Shown here piece after piece: positions 44,169 through 54,469 of a stretch of 64,000 nt of DNA. Origin of the DNA: Cymbomonas tetramitiformis (Eukaryota; Chlorophyta; Pyramimonadophyceae; Pyramimonadales; Pyramimonadaceae); the NCBI GenBank assembly GCA_001247695.2, contig LGRX02035467.1, positions 1-64,000 on the forward strand, written 5' to 3'. A model generated the notes under the pieces. That model did no database searches. It worked only from the letters and a program-made list of their open reading frames with translations, and had not been told where the DNA came from. The position numbers and the translations under genes are program-made. Each line of letters starts with the position of its first letter. The first letter of the stretch is position 1.

Positions 44169-46027
44169 TGTGCGGATTCACTCCCTTTTTGCCGGACATT
44201 CAGTTGATGTTCGACGAGATGCAGGGTGCCACCCACTTCTCCTCCTTCGACGCCGTGGATGGATTCTGGCAAGTCCCCATGGCTGAGGAAGACGTGGAGA
44301 AGACAGCATTCACCACCCAGATGGGCTCCTACGAGTGGCTGGTGATGCCACAGGGATTGCAGAATTCCCCGTCACAGTACCAGCGGAGGATGCAGAGAGC
44401 CTTAGGACACTTACCTTTCGTCCGAATCTTCATCGACGATGTGGTGGTGTTCTCGAAGGGTGGAGTCCAAGAACACTACGACAACGTCCGTACCTTCCTT
44501 CAGACCTGTCGCGAGAAAGGAGTATACCTCAAGGCCTCTAAGGCGCAGATGCTGAAGGAGTCTTTGAGGTTTCTTGGGCACACCCTGTCCAGCGAGGGCT
44601 GCAAGCCGCAGCACGACAAGGTGGCGGCAGTGCGCGACTGGCCGGCGCTGGAGAATGTCACTCACGTCCGGCAGTTCCTGGGCCTCGCCGGTTATTATCG
44701 TCGGTTCATTCACTGTTTCTCCGACATCGCGCAGCCCCTCACCATGCTCACCAAGAACGAGGTGGAGTGGAGATGGGGCCCTGAGCAGCAGTGGGCCTTC
44801 GAAGAGCTGAAAGCAGCACTGGTGGACGCCCCCGTTCTGGCCCTGCCGAACGTGAAGGCCGCAGCGGACGGATCAGCCCCCTTCGTGGTGCAGACCGACG
44901 CGAGTGGGGTGGCGCTGGGTGGAGTCCTGATGCAGGACTGTGGTGAAGGACTTAAGGTGATAGCCTACGAGAGCCGGCAGTTCTCCGCGGCTGAGCAGAA
45001 CTACCACACGGGCGAGAGGGAGCTCTGCGGACTTCACCACTGCACCACGGTGACCTGGCGGCACTACCTGATCTTCACCGCCTTCAAGCTGCAAGGCGAC
45101 CACCGGCCACTGGAATGGCTGATGGAGCCGGGGAGGGAGCTGAGTCGGCGGCAGGCACGATGGTACATGGATCTCGTGGAGGTGGGGGTCCCCCGCATGG
45201 AGTACGTGAAAGGGGCCCTGCTACTGGTTCCAGACGCCTTGTCACGGCGACCCGACTACTCAGCGAAGACACCTCGGGAGGGCTTGAAGGAGGCCGGCAT
45301 TCTCGACGCTAAGTCGGACCTCCCGAAAGACCCCCTCTCTGTGTTGGACACCTCCGACCTCTTTGAGGAGGGCCCAGCCTTGGGCACCCTGACCCAGCTT
45401 GCTGAGGTGAACAGCTGGTTGGACGCGGTGGACACTCTGCAGCTGGCGGAGTTGGCTATGGAGTCCCAACTTGGTGCCAAGGAGCTTCGAGCCCCGCACC
45501 ATTGCGAGGACCTCCCAATAGAGGTTGCAGCGGGTGCTGGGGGGGTGCAGACGCAGCACCCTGGCGCGGATCTCCCGACGGAGGTCACATCAGACGCTGG
45601 AGGGGTGCAGATGCAGCACCCTGGCGCGGATCTCCCGACGGAGGTCACATCAGACGCTGGAGGGGTGCAGATGCAGCACCCTGGCGCGGATCTCCCGACG
45701 GAGGTCACATCAGACGCTGGAGGGGTGCAGATGCAGCACCCTGGCGCGGATCTCCCGACGGAGGTCACATCAGACGCTGGAGGGGTGCAGATGCAGCACC
45801 CTGGCGCGGATCTCCCGACGGAGGTCACATCAGATGTTGGAGGGGTGCAAACTGAGCACCCCGGCGCGAACCACCTGACGGAGGTCACAGCGCCCCCCAC
45901 GAGAGGGGCGACGCTGGCGTTTCAGCGTGCTTCCCTGAAGAAGAGTACAAGGGCTCTTCGGGGGGCCTTCAAGTCCCTTCGCGCAATGGGACGGTCCAAG
46001 CGAGCCTTAAGATATAATATGATATGA
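44169..46027 (+). pseudogene. Ty3/gypsy RT and RNase H fragment with repeat tail (copy i)
   Basis: The frame opens inside the LTR (Met at 44138) and enters pol in mid-RT: FSSFDAVDGFWQVPM, FTTQMGSYEWLVMPQGLQNS, then the catalytic FIDDVVVFS, RFLGHTLSSEGC and LGLAGYYRRFI. RNase H: VVQTDASGVALGGVLMQ (Asp), NYHTGERELCGLHH (Glu), LQGDHRPLEWLM (Asp), VPDALSRRP. After that the protein enters six 20-residue repeats containing GGVQMQHPGADLPTEV, a basic tail and a stop. No integrase is found. The 5' deletion removed gag, protease and RT fingers. The Ty3 order RT-RNase H and the FIDD box fix the family. Confidence 0.9.
45541..45892. repeat. 60-bp in-frame tandem repeat in pol tail
   Basis: Six units start at 45541, 45601, 45661, 45721, 45781 and 45841. 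Units 2-4 are identical by eye and the outer two diverge. Sixty bp is a multiple of three, so the unit encodes 20 residues each time. The GGVxxxHPG motif also occurs singly in the Gag region of copy ii. Confidence 0.95.
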
Positions 46028-46479
46028 TAAGATATCACAGATGTTATTGAACAGTAACACCTTGTGCAGCGTAAGAGCGGGTGATGAGTGCAGTGCTTCG
46101 TCCGAAGATACTGCTGTAGCACAACGCTACCTCATCTATACCGAATGCCTCTCATCTCATAGATGACACCGCTATTGGGTTGTGAACCCAAGGCATTGGT
46201 TGAACGACTAGTATCGGCTGAACGAATAATGCGTTCGCCATATGATACTCGCATGCTTGTTCAGAACATGCTAGAAGCGAAGATGAATTCTTCTCCGAAC
46301 CATTCGGTACTTCAAGATAGCATCTTGCTTCGCCATCTCGAGTCCGACATACTGGCCTCTCGATGACATGTGTCATTCAAGTCTTACCTTGAATAAATGA
46401 CAGATGGTATGACTTATCATCTCGATGACATGTACAGTCATAGTCGACCGTACTGACGACTGTCTGTCATTATAATATA

Positions 46480-46566
46480 TGACATGACTCGACATGACTC
46501 GACATGACATGCCATGGTATGACATGTCTGACAGGTATGACATGTATGACATGTATGACACATGTG
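46480..46566. repeat. TGACATG/ACATGAC simple repeat
   Basis: Repeated CGACATGACT and ATGTATGACATG words. The flanking 46028-46479 has more ATGACATGT, CTCATCTC words but no gene. An antisense frame here is repetitive and rejected. Confidence 0.85.
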
Positions 46567-46773
46567 TCATCGGTCATAACCCTGACACAATGAAACAACT
46601 TACCACGCAGGGTAACAAATACCATTGAAGATGCCAACCTCTCTAAGCGAGACCTACACGCAACCTATGTGGACTTTGAGAATGCCTATGGGTCAGTCGG
46701 CCATGAAAGGCTGATTGCGACATTGAAACACCTAGGAGTGCCCCCACAACTTACGGAAGCGGTCAGGGACATA

Positions 46774-47532
46774 CAGTAGTGCCTCACATTTAAGGAAATG
46801 CTAGGTTAAGGAAACAGCCAGCTTTTCGGGGGGGTGGGGGGTCGGAAAAATGCGAAAAAAGCTGGGCTGGAAAAAAACATTAAGAAAATGTACCCAAATA
46901 AGGAAATGAAGGCTGCCGAATCATTTCGTTAACGGAAATCGGAAAGTCATATTAAGGAAACGAAGGCTAGCCGAACATCAGAAAATTCCATTATTATTAA
47001 GGAAATTGTAGCTGAATCTAAGGAAATTATAGTCGATATTTCATGAAATTCTGAAAATTTTCAATGGCAAATAAAGGCTTTTTCTGCACCGCGTTTATTA
47101 TTAAGGATACCTATTGGGATATCCATAATTGCGGGAAGGTCCTCATCCGAGTCTTCAACCAACTCAACCGTGTCACTCTGCATTGACGCTTTCTCGGTCT
47201 CACCGCTGGGACTCTCATTGAGTGGCGCTTTGGCCTTGATACGCGATATGACTATCGACTTCAAGTCGTCGTAGTCTTCCTGACTAATCATCCCACTTTG
47301 CAAGTCAGCATGCAATTCTCGCAGTTCCTGGCGACTGCTCGGATCCATGCTGAATTTAAGAGAATGCGCTGGCTGACTGCGCTTTCCAGTCCCTAAAAAG
47401 AAATGGATTTAAGAGAAGAGGCTGGCTGACGCTCGAATCGCGTTTCCTATTCGTTAGTAATTTCGGTAAGAGGTCGACGGCAAATAGAAAATACGAAAAA
47501 ATTCCTGTTTCCTTAAAGGTGAGGTATTACTG
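46774..47532. mobile_element. Pogo/Tc1-mariner-like element, 759 bp
   Basis: TIRs start CAGTAGTGCCTCAC on the left and CAGTAATACCTCACC on the right (imperfect over ~25 bp), flanked by TA (46772-46773 and 47533-47534). The subterminal CAGCCAGCTTTT plus G-run is shared with the 350-bp MITE at 36882. It lies inside the LINE RT. It contains a 95-codon minus-strand frame (47061-47348) but no transposase catalytic domain. Confidence 0.85.
47061..47348 (-). CDS. 95-residue acidic protein inside pogo-like element
   Basis: MDPSSRQELRELHADLQSGM starts a short helical segment. After a Ser/Glu linker comes TVELVEDSDEDLP, a hydrophobic core plus acidic run that looks like a SUMO-interacting motif, then a basic end. 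No homologue is known to me. It could be the last exon of a lost pogo-type transposase, whose C-termini are acidic, or a chance frame. It is the only sizeable frame of the element. Confidence 0.4.
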   Translation of the reverse strand: MDPSSRQELRELHADLQSGMISQEDYDDLKSIVISRIKAKAPLNESPSGETEKASMQSDTVELVEDSDEDLPAIMDIPIGILNNKRGAEKAFICH

Positions 47533-49212
47533 TACTGGGTGAAAGTGAGGAGGACTCCATGCAAATGAGGGCAAAGATAGGGGACCAGGCGGTCTCGGAG
47601 GAAGTGCCGATAAGAAGGGGAATTTTGCAAGGGGACAGCATGAGCCCATTACTATTTATACTATACCTCGAACCTCTCCTCAGATGGTTGGAGGTAGGGG
47701 ACCATGGGTACCAACACAAGTATGTGACAGACAAGAAACTCAGGGGGGAACTGAGAACCTCCTCAGGAGCGTTCGTGGATGACCTAATTATTCTAACAAA
47801 ACTCATGTCAGGAATGGAGCAACAGCTAAAGAAGCTTTCAGCATTTGGAGACTGGAGCGGGCTTCGAATAAACAGGGACAAACCAAAGATAACCGGGGTA
47901 GAACACGGCAACAGAAACGTAAGGGAAAGCAGGCACCAGGGGGTAAAATGTGGATGCCAGACACTAAAGGTCCTTAAAGCGGGAGATACCTACAAATACC
48001 TAGGGGTCCTCCTCAACATGCTAGGGACTTGGAAAGAGGAGAAAAGAAAGTCACTGCAGGAACTAAAACGAAGGATAGAGGCACTGCTGGCTACACCCCT
48101 TACGCAAAGGCAAAAGGAGTACTCCTTAAAGTCGGCCCTACTTGGGAAATATGGACTCCACCTCGGGATATACACACAAGGTGAGATACAGCAGGCCGAA
48201 AACCAGTTAGGGGCAGCAATGTAACGAATATATGGGCTCCCAGTGAACGGCACCCCTAATGAGCTGAACACGGAGGAAAAGGAAGAGTACGGACTAGGAC
48301 TACAGTCCTTACAGGCAATATATGCGCAGAAAGTCTACTCGGGGCTGGCAGGGGCAGTTCAAAGCGAAGAAGACAAAGGGGTTCAGATGGGATATGGCAA
48401 GAGGGAAAGAAACCTGCAAACCAGACAAAGAATGTCGCAAGTCAGCAGGTCCACCGCCGGACTACTAGAGAAACACGTCGAAGAAAGAGGCCACAGCAGC
48501 AACAGGGGCAAGCTAAAAATGGGGCTACAAACACAAACGAACACTCTAAGAAAGATGAACGCCCTGAATGAATATGGAGGACATGTGAAAGGGGTGGGAA
48601 GTCACATGCGGGAATTGACCAAAGAAACCCTGCCCATAACGAGACAGCTGGGGAAAGCTAAAAGAGTGTTGTTTAAGTTATAATAACTTTGCTAATAATC
48701 GAATAACGATTAGTGAAACAGAGCCACAGGTAATAAATTGCTATAAAATATACTGTGTCTTGTTGAGGCTGCTCATACGCGTTTCGACTCTTGCCAAGAG
48801 TCTCGTCAGTGAGCTTTCCGAAAAAGGATTTCTCCCGTGACCCCTCTGTCACTTAACGGTCCTAAACATGTCACAGTTTCAAATTCACAAAACAGCACTC
48901 CAGGAAATGGCACAACAACAGTGCAGCAGCACAAAGGGAAACACACCAGTGAGAGAATGGAGAAGGGCCTCGATGGAAAAAATACGGATAGCAGCCCAAG
49001 AAAAGCCAGAGAAATACATGCAGCACTTAAAAAGGGACAAAGCCATGCACAAGCTCTCTAATGAATACTGGAAGAAAGGAACATAATACCTAAACGAACA
49101 TGATGTGACTGTCCTGCTAAGATGCAGGGCGAACAAGCTGCCAGCAGGTCCATACAAAAAACGGCAAGGAGGGAGACGGGCGCAAAAGTGCAAATGCTGC
49201 GGAATGCCCAGG

Positions 49213-49275
49213 TAGCCCGGGAGGAGGAGGAGGAGGAGGAGGAGGAGGAGGAGGAGGAGGAGGAGGAGGAGGAGT
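49213..49275. repeat. (GGA)n triplet repeat, antisense polyproline of gag
   Basis: About 19 GGA/GAG triplets in a row, coding for polyproline on the minus strand. It sits exactly at the LINE/Ty3 junction, so it may have promoted the rearrangement. Confidence 0.9.
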
Positions 49276-52200
49276 TGGTGTGTCCACTGCAGTCAGCTCG
49301 AGTTCGTCTGTCAACGCATTCAGGGTGCGTCCACGGCGCTGCTGCCAGAAGGGACCTGGAGATGTTGGGGCTCTTCGGCTGGCTGCATCCGCTGCTTTGG
49401 ACGCCTTGCTCGCCTCGATGTCACTGGCGAACTCCAACACCTTCAGGACTGCGGAGGTGCCACCACGACTGTGTCCTTCAGCTCGTGCTCGGCCCTCCCA
49501 TGCCTCTGAATCATTCAGATCCAGGTTCACCCTTCGCATCTCCAGCCCCACCTTGCTGTGGTGCACCAGTCCCCGCCAAAAGTGGTGGCCAAAGTCCACA
49601 TCAGAGACGGATACGCAGCCCGGAACGACCTTGGCCAGGAAGTTGACGGTTCGCTGACGCGCAGACAGCCTCGAGTGGAAGGCGTTGGCTGTCTCCTTAC
49701 TCGTCTGTCTATGAGTAAGCTCATCCCTTAGCTTCTTCAACTTCTCTATGGTCAGCATGCTGAGGGCTAGGTCCCCGAAGAATATGTCAGCGCCAGCGTA
49801 ACGGCTCGTCCAGCCAGTCGAGGTACCCACACCACCGGCAGCCTTCTCCACGAACTCCCGCTGCTCTGCACCCAAGTATTCCTCTGCCACCTTCCATAAA
49901 ATGTCGGAGACGGTGGCAATGTACCCCTCCCCGGTGCGACTGACCTGCCTGCAGGCCCTCTGAACCAGCTTGGTATCCAACAAGTTCTGCACTTTCCTCG
50001 CGAATGTCTCCAGCGCATTGACCTTGTCGTCCTCAGACAGATCCTCTCCCGAGGGGAACTTGGGCACCTTGTTCACCAACTTCCCCAACGCTTCCTCTAT
50101 CTTCTGCTCGCCGATGATGAGGTCGCGACTGCTGGGCTCTCCTGTGGCAGGCGAGGTGGCTGCAGGAGTGAAGGCTGCTGCATGAGCTGACAGATGGGGT
50201 CGAGAATGGCTTGGTGCATGGCCAGCCGGAACTGTCGTGGGAGTATGGGGTTGCAGGGTGCTGAACAGAGGAGGGGGCTGCAGCGAGGGCCAGAAAATGA
50301 GCTCGACCGTCAGGCGGTGGTGGGATTGGAGCTTGAGATGAAGTGGCAGGAGTTGGTATCAAATGGGGGCAAGGACAGGCTGAGACTGCAATTGCCGGTA
50401 CCACTTCGACCGCTCCACTTCGGCCCACGCTGTAAGACAGTCGGGGTCCAGGAGATGGATCTCAGACTCGAGGGTGCTGGGAACGTGCTTCCATTCCGGC
50501 CTGGGATTTCCCGAGCCCGCTGGTCTGCTACGGTACTCCAGCAGGGCCGCGTCCACCACGCCTCGGTCCACCACCCATGCATGCGTCTCCATCTCCGGGG
50601 TCGCCAGTAAGACCGGGGGATGTGCCACTGTGCCTCAATCAAGGATACCCCCAGCATGAGGATGGCCTTGTAGAAGAGCTCATGACCCCCGTCTGCCGCT
50701 GACCTGACCGTGGCTGCCGGCATCGCGGAGGGGTATCCAGAATCCGCCCAAGGATAAGGCTGCGGCACCCATAGAGTGTGTCCATCCCGCGTTACCAGTA
50801 AAGCTCGTCCCCGATATCCACCTTGACCAGGAGAAAGGGGAGGAGGAGGCCCTTCTGGAGACTTGCCGCGACGCCGTCCCTCGTGTCCTGACGGTACCAG
50901 GGCGAGCGAGCCATTAGGAGGAGGTGGCGGTGGCGGCCCACCAGGCGCTGGAGCTGGCAACGCGGGTGGTACCGGAGCATTCGCTGGGGATCCAGGGGGT
51001 TCACGTCCGCCACCGTCTGGAGCCGGTAGGGCTGGATCATGCGATGAGGAAGTGGATGCGAAAGAAATCCCTGCGGGAGGAACCCCGGCTGCAGGAGGGC
51101 CGTCTGGCTTCGCTCCGTCAGGCGGATCGCCAGGCGTCTCCCTTGCCTCGCGGCAGCTCACACGTCGGACGTCAACTGCCGTGTTCGGGGCTCTCGAGCT
51201 GGCTCCAGGGGTATGGTCGGTAGGAGCCCCCTCCCCAGACCCAAGGACCACCACTGTTTCGAGGGACTGCCTCCGCAGCGGGGCCAGCTGGCGGGAGCTC
51301 GCAGTCTCGTGCTCCCGTGTAGCACCACCCTTGCCCGTCTTCTGCTGCAGGGCCGCTTCCTCGCTGTTGGCCCCAGCCCAATTCCTGCCGCCAGACGGCC
51401 CAAGCCGCCCTTCTGCATCCACTGGTACCACCATGGTCTGAGCGACATCACCAGGCTGCTCCATGTGCGTCTCCCCTGCACCCTCCGTCGGCGGGTCGAC
51501 CTCTGACCCCGTTGGTGGGCCCGCGCCGGGGTGCTCCGCATGCATCCCTCCAGCGACTGAAGTGATCCCCGCTGGGGATCCTGCACGACTGGTAGTCTCG
51601 GCCAGAGGCGCTGTCTCGGAGTGGGGAGCCGAGTCGGGAGCGGACTGCTTGTCCCCCCCTGGCCGTGAAACTCCCGCAGACACTCCCTGAAGATAGCCGC
51701 GAGGGCTGCTGGGGTGAGTGTCTGTCCCTCGTCACGCTCTCGTCGCCGCAGCCTCCGTTTCCGCTTCTAGGAGTCGCTGGGTCTGCGAGCGCGGTCACTC
51801 AGTTCGCCACTCTGCTTGCTCGTGCCCGACTTGGACGATCTCGAAGACTTCGAGGACCTCGATGATGATGACGACGTCTGCGAGGTGGAGGAGGAGCCAA
51901 GCGAAGGGGAGTCCGACCCCTCACGGACGGGCAGATTGAGCCCACCCCAGCTCGCAGGGCCCGACAAGCGTCGAGATCGCCGACGCTCTGGAGGACGGAG
52001 CGACATACACCTCGGGCTGCGGCAGCACGGTGAACGCCTCGTCAGTGCTGGCAGGGGGCGTCACGGGAGCGAGTGACGTCGAGGAGGTGACGATACGCTG
52101 CGCCGAAGTGGTCGTGTCGACAACGACGACCAACTCCTCCTGCTCAATCTCCTTGAACGTGCGAGGTATGCGCAACAGGCTGTCCTCCTCCTCGTCATCC

Positions 52201-52766
52201 TCGTCATCCCACTGCGGCCCCAATCCGTACGGATCGCTGGGGTCCACATCGCTGTAGCCCCCTGACCGCAGGTACTCCTCATAGTCGCGGTACTCGTCCT
52301 CGTCAGCGACACCCTCGTTTTCGTCAGCGACACCCTCGTCTTCGTCAGCATACTCGGGCGGGGTCGGCGTACAACTCGTCGCCATCCCTGCCGCGTCCGA
52401 GGCGGCAGCTGCTCCTGTCGCGTGGCCAGTGTGTGTGCCTTCAGCGCCCGCGACCGCCGCCCCCGCTGTCAGGCCTGGGTGTGTCGCCCCAGCCCCCTCC
52501 GGAACCTCCACACTTCCGCTGAACCACGCAGGGTAGCTCACACCGGGGTGCCCCGCGTGCACCCCTCCAGTGTTCCCAAGAGCTCCTGCCGGGTACCTTG
52601 TGCCGGGGTGTCCAACGGGCACCCCTCCAGCACCAACGGCCATAGTCAACAGGTGCTGCTCGCCGGACGCTGCCAATATCGCTGCCTCCTCCTGGCGTCT
52701 GAAGGCCAACCAGCGTGCGGCGTCCTCGCTGCTCATAGGGGCGGCCGTACTGGCGCCTGCCTGCAC
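49213..52766 (-). pseudogene. Ty3 Gag-like polyprotein with several frame changes
   Basis: Begins near 52766 (MQAGASTAAPMSSEDAARWL). It has GHPG motifs (GGVPVGHPGTRYP, GGVHAGHPGVSYP), an acidic stretch (DEDEGVADENEGVADEDEY) and Ser/Arg- and Pro-rich linkers. Later blocks lie in different frames: 52006-51767, 51683-50640, 50628-50360 and about 50180-49213. The last holds the capsid-like helical part (KVNALETFARKVQNLL, MLTIEKLKKLRDELTHRQTS, ANAFHSRLSARQRTV) and ends in a polyproline run. At least three shifts are needed, so it is not functional. Gag assignment rests on position after the LTR and general composition. Confidence 0.6.
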
Positions 52767-53239
52767 TGGGCCACCTGAGTAGTGGTGAACTGCTGGCAGG
52801 TAGGGGGTGGGGACTTCTCTGAAAGGGAAGTTCCCTGACTACGTCCAGGGGGAGACTGGAGCAGGTCCAGGAGCTGCTGCTGGGTCTGGGACGACTGGGC
52901 AGCTCCCGCGAAGGTTTGGGGATAAGGACTCAGGGTCCGAGCCTGGGGTCTGTGGGGTAAGCCTGCGGTGGCAGAGGACTGAGGTGTCCTATGAGTGCTG
53001 CCATAGCAGGTCCTATGGTGGTGGGAGGGAAAGTGAACGTGGTGGGGACGTGGTAGGGGTCTTGTCCCGGCTGCATCTTCACTCGTTCACGCTCCAGGAA
53101 TTTCCAGGTAAGCCTGGGGCTTCTACTCCTCTTCGTCGTCCGACGTGGGAGGAGAAGGTGGGAAGGGGCCGTCGTTGGAGTCGTCGTAGTGACCTGCCGG
53201 CGGGTGGGAAGGCCCCGGCTCAACCAGCCACTTAGAAGG

Positions 53240-54469
53240 TCCGTGTTTCTACCACTCTTTCCTGTACTTCTGTGGAGGTACTGCCATTCACTGTGTCGCT
53301 GTAAAAAAACCGTTCCTCCAGAAGGTCGCTGTGCTGTGGATATTTAGGTGTAATAGGGCTCAAATATCCACTGAGCTCAAAACTGTAGAACGCGCAAGTA
53401 TTGGAGCTGTTGCAGAAGTGTTGTCCTAGTCCAGAAAGTGGTCAATTTGTGAAGAAAATAGTTGTTCTAAACATATTGGTCCGCTTTTCCGAAAATTTCT
53501 GCAGGGCTCCGCGACACAGTTTTTGAGTGCTAGGTGAAAGTGGAGGCTGTGACGGAGGTCTGGAGACAAGATGTCACAGCAAAAGAGCTAAAAAAGGTCC
53601 CAGAGCTCCACAGACGATACACCCTGCACAAAAATATCCATACTAAAGGAAATAATATGTCAACACTGCCCAAGAGCCCGAATATCGTAGTTGACAAAGT
53701 TCTGGAGGTTCATCAACTCAGGGTTTTGGCTCAATTGAGCTTAATTAAGCACATATTTTGCAGTAAAAGCTGTTTGAGACCATATTGTGGCTTGATGTAA
53801 GTCGGAAAAGTTGAGAATAACCCATAAAAGTCTTGCACAGTGTGGTAGAAGCCATACTTCCTCCCCCCAATATGTGCTGAGAAGCCAGAACCGTAATTGA
53901 AGAGCGCGAGTGGGCGAAAACAGAACACGACGGTGTAATCGACAGCTAAAGCGGTCCCGCCTCAAGGACGCTAACCCGCTAAGCCGCCAAAACAACCGAA
54001 ACGCACCAGAAAATCATATCAGAACGTCGCAACGAAAGCCGGAAGCAGTTTACCACAGGCCCAAAGTACGCACGCAAGTACAAAAAGCGAGCGAGAGCGA
54101 GCTAAAAAGACGCTCACACGCCTGAGATACCAAATTATCCCAGGGATATTCCCAGGAGTGATCGATTATTCTATATGCAATATATCTTCACATATGATCG
54201 GATCTTATATACTTTCAGATTATCTTTCTGTTCACAAAAACCCAGACAGCAAGAGTTGTTATTTTCTGCTGTCCAAGTCTGAGAGACCAACTCAGTGATT
54301 TCTCTGTATTCACCACCCTGAGCTCACAGATTATTTCCCCTAACTGTTCGCTCAGATGGATGTCACATTCCCTTACTATTTCTCCCAATAGTCCACTGAT
54401 ATCAATTTCAGGCATTCAGACACCCCATATCGTGAGGGGGTCTCAGCTACGTCGTGCCCCCCTGGCACA
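53240..54469 (-). repeat. Ty3/gypsy 5' LTR (copy ii), about 1.2 kb
   Basis: Read on the minus strand it starts TGTGCCAGGGGGGCACGACG at 54469. It follows the 15402-17775 LTR through the shared blocks CTCTTGCTGTCTGG, CTCCTGGGAATATCC, AAAATATGTGCTTAAT and GGAGCCCTGCAGAAATTTTC. The 3' limit is estimated from where similarity stops, near GGTAGAAACACGG. This is the most complete uninterrupted LTR in the window. Confidence 0.8.

Larger units (their letters stand above)
46600..49212 (+). pseudogene. Degenerate LINE reverse transcriptase fragment
   Basis: 5'-truncated RT: ATYVDFENAYGSVGHERL (first catalytic Asp), then the pogo-like insertion, RRGILQGDSMSPLLFILYL, GAFVDDLIILTKL (FxDD box), GLRINRDKPKI and YKYLGVLLN. 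Removing 46774-47532 and one TA restores AVRDILGESEEDS in frame. A TAA at 48222-48224 interrupts a frame that otherwise continues (RIYGLPVNGTP) to 48683, and a second in-frame TAA lies at 49084-49086. The end carries a Cys motif (LLRCRANKLP, CKCCG) typical of LINE C-termini. The fragment abuts the antisense Ty3 gag at 49213 with no poly-A tail. Confidence 0.8.
49213..54469 (-). mobile_element. Ty3/gypsy copy ii: LTR plus gag, 3' truncated
   Basis: Minus orientation: LTR (54469 to about 53240), leader, then gag frames down to 49213, where the polyproline part of gag meets the LINE. Pol is absent. Its LTR belongs to the same family as copy i (43458), and its Gag contains the GGVxxGHPG motif of copy i's pol tail. 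Together the two copies represent complementary halves of one family, in opposite orientation. Confidence 0.85.

Noticed and set aside
45256..45900. 214-codon minus-strand frame with CCICTPPASDVTSVGRSAPG repeats
   Set aside because: Antisense of the 60-bp in-frame repeat of Ty3 pol; the plus frame has RT and RNase H.
49122..49646. Plus-strand frame of 174 codons with polyglutamate
   Set aside because: Antisense of Ty3 gag; the Glu run is the reverse of the polyproline (GGA)n tract.
50863..51441. Plus-strand 192-codon frame
   Set aside because: Antisense shadow of the GC-rich gag frame on the minus strand.
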